NCBI GenBank assembly: GCA_023422635.1
Contig: JAFAGO010000022.1
Coordinates: 1-12,074, forward strand
Reading direction: 5' to 3'
Length of the DNA stretch: 12,074 nucleotides
DNA from: Bacteroidota bacterium
GTDB taxonomy: Bacteria > Bacteroidota > Bacteroidia > Flavobacteriales > Weeksellaceae
In this document: piece by piece, positions 6,900 to 12,074 of the stretch
How positions within the stretch are numbered: the first letter of the stretch is position 1
How the letters are laid out: the number at the start of each line of letters is the position of its first letter
Notes under the pieces: model-generated
Told to the model about the DNA's origin: nothing
Database searches by the model: none
Seen by the model: the letters and a program-made list of their open reading frames with translations, nothing else
Translations under genes and position numbers: made by a program

Positions 6900-7354
6900 T
6901 GAAATGGACTATTTTTCTTTTATCAGCTCTGTTTATTTTTAGCAGTTTCGCCATTTATTCCTTAGATGATGTAAGGGCAAATTATAGCCAATTGGCTACC
7001 GATAAGAAAATGTGTAGTGAATTACTGGCTCAATTGGAAAAGAATAAAGACCAATCGGCTACCCATTTAGCATATTTAGGAGGTTTGCAAACCATTTGGG
7101 CAAATCACGTTTTAAATCCATTAAGCAAACTCAATACTTTTAATAAAGGGAAAAAAAATATTGAACTAGCTATTGAACAAGAGCCCAATAATGCTGAATT
7201 ACGACTTATTCGGCTGTCAGTCCAAAAAAATGCACCCAATTTTTTAGGGTATCATTACAATATAAAAGAAGATATACAATTTATTAAAAACAATCGAAAT
7301 CAAATCAAATCAAATGTAATCAATCAATACATAGAATCGTTACTAAAAAATTAA
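6899..7354 (+). CDS. Uncharacterised exported TPR-like protein in the carotenoid operon
   Basis: I do not recognise a named family. The 151-residue product has an N-terminal hydrophobic segment (residues 3-21, WTIFLLSALFIFSSFAIYS) that reads as a signal peptide or membrane anchor, so it probably acts in the periplasm or at the inner membrane. The rest looks alpha-helical: KKNIELAIEQEPNNAELRLIRL resembles a TPR helix pair, and NAPNFLGYHYNIKEDIQFI resembles a segment I recall from Bacteroidota hypothetical proteins. No catalytic motif is visible. Its start codon overlaps the crtB stop by 1 nt, and it lies between pathway enzymes, so its role is probably tied to carotenoid assembly, membrane placement or enzyme scaffolding. 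That role is inference. Confidence 0.8.
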   Translation: MKWTIFLLSALFIFSSFAIYSLDDVRANYSQLATDKKMCSELLAQLEKNKDQSATHLAYLGGLQTIWANHVLNPLSKLNTFNKGKKNIELAIEQEPNNAELRLIRLSVQKNAPNFLGYHYNIKEDIQFIKNNRNQIKSNVINQYIESLLKN

Positions 7355-7356
7355 TA

Positions 7357-7815
7357 ATGAAACATCAGTTATATAGAGAACAACAACTTAATTGTGATAT
7401 AGAAACCGCTTGGGAGTTTTTTTCATCGCCCTATAACCTTGCCCAAATTACTCCTAAAGAAATGGGATTTGTAGTGCATACCGATGTAGGAAACCAAGCG
7501 ATTTTTGAGGGTATGGAAATTGAATATACCGTTTCTCCTTTACTTAAAATACCGTTGAAATGGAGAACGAAAATTACTGAAGTTACTTTTCAAAAAAGCT
7601 TTACCGATTTTCAAGAAAAAGGACCTTATAAACTCTGGAATCACTTTCACGAATTTATTCCAAATAAAGAGGGCGTGTTAATGAAAGATACGGTAGATTA
7701 TGAATTACCTTTCGGCTTGTTGGGAGATATCACTCACGCTTTATTGGTTAAAAAGAAGCTGGAATCAATTTTTGATTTTCGCTTTAAAGTTTTGGAGCAA
7801 AAATTTAATAAATAA
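7357..7815 (+). CDS. SRPBCC (START/Bet v 1-like) ligand-binding protein
   Basis: This 152-residue protein has the helix-grip outline of the SRPBCC superfamily: an opening beta-strand with AWEFFSSPYNLAQITP, a middle block IPLKWRTKITEV ... FTDFQEKGPYKLWNHFHEF, and TVDYELPFGLLGDITHALLVKKKL leading into a long C-terminal helix. It has no signal peptide, so it should be cytoplasmic. The fold holds hydrophobic molecules in a deep cavity. Position between crtB and crtZ makes a carotenoid or isoprenoid carrier, or an accessory to cyclisation, plausible, but no member of this subgroup is assigned such a role to my knowledge. Some annotations would say cyclase/dehydrase, which overstates the evidence. 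It starts 2 nt after the previous stop. Confidence 0.85.
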   Translation: MKHQLYREQQLNCDIETAWEFFSSPYNLAQITPKEMGFVVHTDVGNQAIFEGMEIEYTVSPLLKIPLKWRTKITEVTFQKSFTDFQEKGPYKLWNHFHEFIPNKEGVLMKDTVDYELPFGLLGDITHALLVKKKLESIFDFRFKVLEQKFNK

Positions 7816-7818
7816 TAT

Positions 7819-8277
7819 ATGAATATATTAATAACCATACTCGTTTTTGTACTAATGGAAGGAGCTACTTGGCTCATTCATAAATACATAATGCACGGTT
7901 TTCTTTGGGTATTGCATAAAGACCATCACGACCATAGTAATAAAGGCGTTTTAGAAAAAAATGATTATTTCTTTGTCATCTTTGCCTTGCCAACGATTGC
8001 TTTGATGTACTTTGGCTCACTCAAAGATTTTAATTACTTGTTCTTTATAGGCTTGGGCATTATGCTATATGGAATGGCGTATTTTTTTGTGCACGATATC
8101 TTCATCCACCAAAGAATTAAATATTTTACCCACACTAAAAACCCTTATTTTAAAGCTTTAAGAAGAGCTCATAAACAACATCACAAGCACTTAGGAAAAG
8201 AAGAAGGCGAATGTTTTGGATTTTTGTATGTGCCTTTCAAATATTTCAGAATGTATTTTAAAAGCAATAAAAAATGA
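7819..8277 (+). CDS. crtZ: Beta-carotene hydroxylase (fatty-acid hydroxylase superfamily)
   Basis: It hydroxylates the beta-ionone rings of beta-carotene to give zeaxanthin by way of beta-cryptoxanthin. The 152-residue membrane protein has all the di-iron histidines of the family: H21-x4-H26, H33 with H36-H37, H92-x4-H97 and H118-x2-H121-H122. Hydrophobic helices lie at about 2-19, 51-66 and 72-91. The length is in the normal CrtZ range. It begins 3 nt after the SRPBCC gene and its TGA stop overlaps the ATG of the lycopene cyclase gene by 4 nt (ATGA), which suggests coupled translation. No ketolase (crtW) is present, so the predicted end product of this locus is zeaxanthin. Confidence 0.94.
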   Translation: MNILITILVFVLMEGATWLIHKYIMHGFLWVLHKDHHDHSNKGVLEKNDYFFVIFALPTIALMYFGSLKDFNYLFFIGLGIMLYGMAYFFVHDIFIHQRIKYFTHTKNPYFKALRRAHKQHHKHLGKEEGECFGFLYVPFKYFRMYFKSNKK

Positions 8278-8954
8278 TGTCTTTCACCTACATACTCGTC
8301 TTGTTTTTCACAGTTATCATTTGTTTTATTGCATCTTTTGACAAGCGATTACAGTTCAATAAGCATTTTGGAGCATTTCTAAAAGCATCTGTTCTAGTAG
8401 CTATTCCTTTCATAGCTTGGGATGTTTGGTTTACTGCAAAAGGCGTATGGTGGTTTAATATCAATTATACAATGGGATTAAATATAGCCGGCTTGCCTTT
8501 GGAAGAATGGTTGTTTTTTATCTTCATTCCTTTTTCGTGCATTTTTACTTATTACAGTATAGACAAGTTTTTTAAAATGGAATGGTTGAGTGGATTTAAT
8601 AATTTAATCGTTTTTGTAACTGTTATTGTCTGTTCAGTAACCGCATTATTATATTATGATAAGATTTACACATTAATCACATCGCTTTCAGCTATTCTTA
8701 CAGTAGTTTATCTTCATTTTATAGCAAAAGCAGATTGGATTAGCAAAGCATCTTTAGTCTTTACAATTTTAATGTTAGGGTTTCTTCCTGTAAATGGAAT
8801 TCTTACTGGAACAGGTTTAGAAACGCCTATTGTGAATTACAATCCTGATGATTTTTTAGGCATACGAATATTGACAATTCCTATAGAAGATGCGGTTTAT
8901 GGTTATACGCAATTCCTATTAGTTCTATATTTTTTTAAACAATCAAAAAAATGA
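8274..8954 (+). CDS. crtYcd: Lycopene beta-cyclase, fused CrtYc-CrtYd type
   Basis: This integral membrane cyclase converts lycopene to beta-carotene. The 226 residues form two tandem lycopene-cyclase domains, each with the conserved acidic motif: PLEE at 75-78 and PIED at 203-206. About six to seven hydrophobic helices span the chain. This fused heterodimer-type enzyme is known from Bacteroidota, archaea and, as the N-terminal part, fungal crtYB. It is unrelated to the soluble FAD-type CrtY. The first ATG lies in ATGATG, so initiation at the second codon (8277) is equally possible. It overlaps crtZ by 4 nt and the lipocalin gene by 4 nt (ATGA), both stops being TGA. Confidence 0.92.
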   Translation: MMSFTYILVLFFTVIICFIASFDKRLQFNKHFGAFLKASVLVAIPFIAWDVWFTAKGVWWFNINYTMGLNIAGLPLEEWLFFIFIPFSCIFTYYSIDKFFKMEWLSGFNNLIVFVTVIVCSVTALLYYDKIYTLITSLSAILTVVYLHFIAKADWISKASLVFTILMLGFLPVNGILTGTGLETPIVNYNPDDFLGIRILTIPIEDAVYGYTQFLLVLYFFKQSKK

Positions 8955-9514
8955 AAAAACAAAGTAAAATAATTTCTTTAATAGTAGTGATTGGAATTAT
9001 CATACTCTTTAACTCTTGTGCTTCTATCCCTCAAAAGGCAAAACCTGTAGAGAATTTTGAAGTGAACCGTTACTTAGGTACTTGGTATGAAGTAGCTCGT
9101 TTTGATTTCCGTTTTGAAAAAGACTTAGACAACACTTCGGCAAATTATACTTTAGATAAAAAAGGAAATGTAATTGTGATGAACAGTGGGTATAATTTTG
9201 TAAAAAAGAAATGGAGTAAAGCCGATGGATTGGCAAAATTCAGAGGCGATAAGAATATTGCTGCACTAAAAGTTAGCTTCTTTGGACCGTTTTATTCGGG
9301 ATACAATGTGATTGCATTGGACGAGAATTATCAATATGCTTTAATTGCAGGTAAAAGTTTAGATTATTTATGGATATTATCACGAACTAAAGAATTACCT
9401 GATGAAATCAAAACAGAATACTTAAAAATTGCTGAAGACATTGGCTATGATACCTCAAGACTAATTTGGATAAAACACGATAAAGACGATAATCCTTTTT
9501 TGAATGAAAACTAA
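8951..9514 (+). CDS. blc: Lipocalin-family lipoprotein (Blc-like)
   Basis: The 187-residue product has a lipoprotein signal ending in LFNSC, with lipidated Cys23, so it should be anchored to a membrane, probably the outer one. The mature part has the lipocalin signature GTWYEVARFD (43-52), the middle block YNVIALDENYQYALIAG and the late motif YLWILSR. Bacterial Blc proteins bind fatty acids or lysophospholipids and respond to envelope stress; some animal lipocalins bind carotenoids. Here it is the last intact gene of the carotenoid operon, overlapping the cyclase gene by 4 nt, so a role in holding or moving carotenoid or membrane lipid in the envelope is a reasonable but untested idea. The next reading frame starts 11 nt before its stop. 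Confidence 0.92.
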   Translation: MKKQSKIISLIVVIGIIILFNSCASIPQKAKPVENFEVNRYLGTWYEVARFDFRFEKDLDNTSANYTLDKKGNVIVMNSGYNFVKKKWSKADGLAKFRGDKNIAALKVSFFGPFYSGYNVIALDENYQYALIAGKSLDYLWILSRTKELPDEIKTEYLKIAEDIGYDTSRLIWIKHDKDDNPFLNEN

Positions 9515-10055
9515 AATTTCTATCTTTTGGTTCAGGCGTGATTTGCGTTTGGAAGATAATGTAGGATTATGTCAAGCATTGGCTTCGGATTATCCTATTT
9601 TGCCGATTTTTATTTTTGATGAAACTATTTTATCACATATAGAAAAAAGGAAAGATAGAAGAGTAGATTATATTCATCAGGCACTTTCTAAAATAAATGT
9701 AGAACTAAAAACGCATCAATCAACTTTGCACACATTTTATGGGAAACCGTTGGATATTTTTAAAATCCTTTTGGAGAAATATGATATTCAAGGTGTCTTC
9801 TGCAATCGAGATTATGAACCGCAAGCGATAAGAAGAGATACCGAAATTTATCAATTTTTCAAAACGCAAAATATTCCATTCAAAGCCTTTAAAGACCAAG
9901 TAATTTTTGATAAAAACGAAATACTTAAAAATGATTGAACGCCTTACACCGTTTATACTCCGTATTCCAAAAAATGGAAAGAAAAATTAACGGTAGAAAA
10001 TTATCAAACATATAAAGCTGATTTTACTAATTTTTTTAAAATAAATTTTCAGTAA
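9504..10055 (+). pseudogene. Truncated cryptochrome/DNA photolyase, in-frame TGA and no FAD domain
   Basis: Residues 1-144 form the N-terminal alpha/beta domain of the cryptochrome/photolyase family (WFRRDLRLEDN at 9-19, CNRDYEPQAIRRD further on), which usually holds the antenna cofactor. A TGA at 9936-9938 then interrupts the frame. Translation past it, in the same frame, gives TPYTVYTPYSKKWKEKLT, the usual continuation, and the codon lost is the glycine of the family's DGTPYTVYTPYSKKW block, so GGA to TGA is the simplest change. The frame runs to TAA at 10053-10055, but intact enzymes have about 430 or more residues. Everything that binds FAD and DNA lesions is missing, so the product cannot repair DNA. 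It overlaps the lipocalin gene by 11 nt, showing it was part of the operon. The truncation point lies next to the integrase region. Confidence 0.9.
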
Positions 10056-10081
10056 AAATACATCAAAGATTAATAACAGGG

Positions 10082-10118
10082 AAAACGATTGTAAATAAAG
10101 GCTTTACAATCGTTTTTT
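10082..10118 (+). terminator. Strong Rho-independent terminator after the operon
   Basis: A perfect 14-bp stem (10082-10095 with 10103-10116, core ACGATTGTAAA) with a 7-nt loop TAAAGGC runs into a T-tract and then further T-rich sequence. It lies 27 nt beyond the photolyase remnant stop. It would end the operon transcript and shield it from the integrase gene. Either it is the native operon terminator left after deletion of the photolyase 3' part, or it came with the element. Confidence 0.9.
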
Positions 10119-10162
10119 GATTTTTTAGTAATGAAGAAAAAGGCAGAAAAAAGCGAGGTTAG

Positions 10163-10172
10163 GCAAAAGTAA
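10163..10172 (-). other. Candidate att core of IntDOT type
   Basis: The minus strand reads TTACTTTTGC, which matches the CTnDOT core site GTAnnTTTGC at every fixed position except the first. It sits about 130 bp upstream of a recombinase gene of that family and next to the point where the photolyase gene is cut. The same string also fits the TAnnTTTG promoter box, which is common in this genome type, so a chance match is quite possible. Confidence 0.3.
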
Positions 10173-10192
10173 GGTTACTAAAACGTTACTTT
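10166..10192. repeat. Small repeat cluster upstream of the integrase gene
   Basis: AAAGTAA (10166-10172) is inverted at TTACTTT (10186-10192). AGTAAGGTTACT (10168-10179) is itself a near palindrome, and GTTACT occurs directly at 10174-10179 and 10185-10190. Such clustered short repeats fit recombinase arm or core binding sites or an operator. No TAnnTTTG promoter with a matching TTG was found between here and the integrase start at 10303. Confidence 0.45.
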
Positions 10193-10302
10193 CGAGTATT
10201 AGAAACAATTGTTTTAAAATGCTGTATTTCAGCTTTATGCATAGTTTTTCATATTATTCCGTAGCTCACATAGGTTTAATTTTATCATTAAGAATTGTGA
10301 GT

Positions 10303-11547
10303 ATGGAAACGACAAAAAAATCAACGTTTAAGGTTCTTTTCTACCTTAAAAAGAATGCCCCGAAGAAGAACGGGAAAGTTACGGTTATGTGCAGAATTAC
10401 CGTAAACGGTAATCAATCTGCATTCAGTACCAAGCTGGATATTTCTGCATCAAATTGGCATTTGAAGTACGGCAGGGTTTTAGGAAAAAGCCGAGAAGCC
10501 CAAGATGTGAACGGCAAGCTTGACAAAATTCGTTTGGGTATTGAGGAATGTTATTCCAAAATCCTAAAGAACGAGGGAACGGTAAACAGTTCTAAACTCA
10601 AGAATACCTTTCTCGGTATGGAAAGTGGCGAGCTGACCTTTTTCAAGTTCTATGAACAGTTTCTGTCTGACTATGAGAAAAAAGTCAATAGCGGACTTAG
10701 GGTAAATGGCACACGCAGTAAGTACAAAACACTGTTAAGACATCTTCGCAATTTTGTACGTACAAGATACGGTTACTTCGATGTGTCTTTTAACGACCTT
10801 ACTCCTGATTTTGTACAGGACTTTGATTACTACCTAGTTGATGACCAAAGCTTGACACATAACACGATTTGGCTGTATATGATTGGCTTCACCACGCTTT
10901 GCCGATTGGCAATGAGCAGAAAGCATCTTGCCTTTAATCCGTTCAGCGAGTATAAGAACACCAAAAAAGACAAAGACAGAGGTTATCTGCTACGGAATGA
11001 ATTGGAACAGTTCGTAACGTTCACCATCGAGAAAAAGAAAGACGAGTTGGTGAAAGACTTGTTTGTTTTCAGTTGCTTTACAGGGCTTTCCTATTCAGAT
11101 ATGAAAGGACTTAGAAACAGTAATATTCAGGATTTCTTTGATGGCAATCAATGGATTATCGTACGCAGAAAGAAAACGGCAACATCATCAAACGTGATGC
11201 TCTTGGATATTCCAAAATGTTTATTGAAAATATGAAGGATTGTTAAAGGAAAGGTATTTTCTGTACCATCAAATACGATTTCTAATGACAGCTTAAAGAG
11301 AATATCTCAACTGATTGAGTGCCTTGTAGAAAAGAAGGTAACCTTTCACTTGGCACGACATACCTTTGCCACGCTATTTTTGAGCGAGGGCGTTCCGCTC
11401 GAAAGTTTGAGCAAGATGTTAGGGCATAAAAACATTGCCACCACTCAGATTTACGCCAAGATACTCAACGAGAAAGTCGGAAAGGATATGCAAAAGGTAT
11501 CGCATAAATTTAAGGGTATGGAGAGTTCCTTTGTTTCGCAACTCTGA
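10303..11547 (+). pseudogene. IntDOT-like tyrosine recombinase interrupted by one in-frame TGA
   Basis: The frame encodes 414 residues, the usual size for Bacteroidota integrases. It has an arm-type DNA-binding domain (about 1-90, STFKVLFYLKKN ... VMCRITVNGNQSAFSTKLDI), a SAM-like core-binding domain (about 110-210) and a catalytic domain. Catalytic features are TGLSYSD in place of the usual Arg I box, as in IntDOT, then the Lys in RRKKTA, HLARH (Arg and His at 11356-11361), LGHKN and the nucleophile Tyr at 11452-11454. A TGA at 11233-11235 (codon 311) splits it. Reading through in the same frame gives RIVKGKVFSVPSN, which fits the family, so there is no frameshift or deletion. The N-terminal piece lacks HxxRH and Tyr and should be inactive. 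The start at METTKKSTF fits the family; longer upstream starts add unrelated residues. Its GC content is higher than that of the crt genes, as expected for a mobile gene. Confidence 0.9.
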
Positions 11548-11567
11548 AACCAATAAAGCAATTAAAG

Positions 11568-11599
11568 AAAGTCAATGTTCATTGCATTGGCTTTTTTTT
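11568..11599 (+). terminator. Rho-independent terminator between convergent genes
   Basis: AAAGTCAATG (11568-11577) pairs with CATTGGCTTT (11585-11594) through 9 Watson-Crick pairs and one G-U, with a 7-nt loop, followed by an unbroken T run to 11599. It lies 20 nt after the integrase stop. Read on the minus strand the hairpin is followed by CTTTCTTT, so it may also act, less strongly, for the regulator transcribed towards it. Confidence 0.88.
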
Positions 11600-11607
11600 C
11601 CATAATC

Positions 11608-12074
11608 TCAAACCCAGCCTTCACGGATAGATTTCACCAACAATTCCTGTACGTTATCATAGTCAGATTTTTCTAAAATATGCTTGCGATGATTTCTAAT
11701 GGTATGGATGCTTCTTTGCAGTTTTTCTGCGATATCTTTACTTTTCAGTCCCTGTACAACGTATTGCAAAATTTCCAATTCCTTTTTTGTGAAAATATTT
11801 AGTGAAAGTAAAAACTCATCTTTCAGATGCACATTATAATAAGAAGGAGCTCCCTGCATACCGATGAAAGAAAGTTTCGGAATTCCCTGAATGTTCAGAT
11901 GCGTTAAATCGGTAAAAATAGCCAATGTACGCACACCGCCTTCGGGAAAATAATATAACGGAACTATTTGTTGTTGTACTCTTTTATAGCTTCCCTCTTT
12001 CGCTTTCAGGCGGTAATCGTACGCAAACTTGTATCTTAAAAATAAATCGGCAGACAAGCCCGAAAAAAAGCGAA
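11608..12074 (-). CDS. LuxR-type HTH transcriptional regulator, 5' end outside the window
   Basis: The frame is open to the right edge (continuing upstream as RFFSGLSADLFLRYKF), so at least the N-terminus is missing. About 155 residues are visible. The C-terminal 65 form a LuxR/GerE helix-turn-helix: FTKKELEILQYVVQGLKSKD, IAEKLQRSIHTIRNHRKHIL, then KSDYDNVQELL. The preceding part (YKFAYDYRLKAKEGSYKR, QQIVPLYYFPEGGVRTLAIFTDLTHL) has the strand pattern of a PAS-like sensor domain. There is no receiver domain in the visible part. The gene converges on the integrase gene across a 60-bp gap with a shared terminator. Whether it belongs to the element or to the host cannot be told. Confidence 0.85.
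   Translation of the reverse strand, partial: RFFSGLSADLFLRYKFAYDYRLKAKEGSYKRVQQQIVPLYYFPEGGVRTLAIFTDLTHLNIQGIPKLSFIGMQGAPSYYNVHLKDEFLLSLNIFTKKELEILQYVVQGLKSKDIAEKLQRSIHTIRNHRKHILEKSDYDNVQELLVKSIREGWV

Larger units (their letters stand above)
10056..12074. mobile_element. Possible edge or remnant of an integrative element
   Basis: The stretch begins where the photolyase homology stops. It contains a strong terminator, a short repeat cluster with a candidate integrase core site, a broken IntDOT-type recombinase gene and a regulator gene running off the window. Base composition is visibly less AT-rich in the integrase gene than in the crt operon. No second end, target duplication, mobilisation or transfer genes are visible here, so extent and type are unknown. 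The left limit is approximate and the regulator may belong to the host. Confidence 0.35.

Noticed and set aside
9504..10055. Frameshift in the photolyase gene
   Set aside because: The conserved continuation after the stop is in the same frame, so the break is a nonsense codon, not an insertion or deletion.
10219..10302. Longer integrase start adding 28 residues (MLYFSFMHSFSYYS...)
   Set aside because: Family members begin at METTKKSTFKVLF-like sequence; the added residues look like translated upstream DNA.
11350..11547. Separate small recombinase gene starting at TTG
   Set aside because: It is in the same frame as the upstream integrase and is simply its C-terminal catalytic part beyond the TGA codon.

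Overview
The window looks like chromosomal DNA of a low-GC member of the Bacteroidota, most likely Flavobacteriia (Flavobacteriaceae or Weeksellaceae). The base composition is AT-rich. Upstream regions carry the Bacteroidota promoter form TTG-N17-23-TAnnTTTG and lack clear Shine-Dalgarno sequences. The gene families are typical of that group: a TonB-dependent receptor with a carboxypeptidase-like N-terminal domain, a MarR-led carotenoid operon with a CrtYcd-type lycopene cyclase, and an IntDOT-like tyrosine recombinase.

Left part (1-1407): a minus-strand RhuM-Fic/Doc-type gene sits between 17-bp inverted repeats. It is followed by a roughly 130-bp foldable element that resembles an integron attC site. 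Together these look like a one-gene cassette of about 1.15 kb. A minus-strand TonB-dependent receptor gene (1408-3834) follows.

Centre (3835-9514): a divergent promoter region holds a 42-bp imperfect palindrome. A plus-strand operon runs from it: marR-type regulator, crtI (phytoene desaturase), crtB (phytoene synthase), a secreted or membrane-anchored protein of unknown function, an SRPBCC ligand-binding protein, crtZ (beta-carotene hydroxylase), crtYcd (lycopene beta-cyclase), and a lipocalin lipoprotein. Gaps are 2-3 nt, or the genes overlap by 1-11 nt, so it should be one transcript. The enzymes form a path GGPP -> phytoene -> lycopene -> beta-carotene -> zeaxanthin. GGPP synthase (crtE) is not in the window and must be supplied elsewhere. 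The lipocalin, SRPBCC protein and unknown protein are candidates for handling the hydrophobic product or for envelope stress.

Right part (9504-12074): the operon ends in a broken cryptochrome/photolyase gene. It has an in-frame TGA where a conserved glycine is expected and lacks the whole C-terminal FAD domain. A strong terminator follows. Next is an IntDOT-like tyrosine recombinase gene of visibly different base composition, also broken by a single in-frame TGA, then a second terminator and the 3' part of a minus-strand LuxR-type regulator that runs off the window. This end looks like the scar or edge of an integrative element that truncated the photolyase gene.

I saw no tRNA, rRNA, CRISPR array or complete insertion sequence. 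The carotenoid operon is a known kind of system. The least-described points are the Fic cassette, the two uncharacterised operon members, the palindromic operator candidate, and the paired in-frame TGA codons at the right-hand junction.
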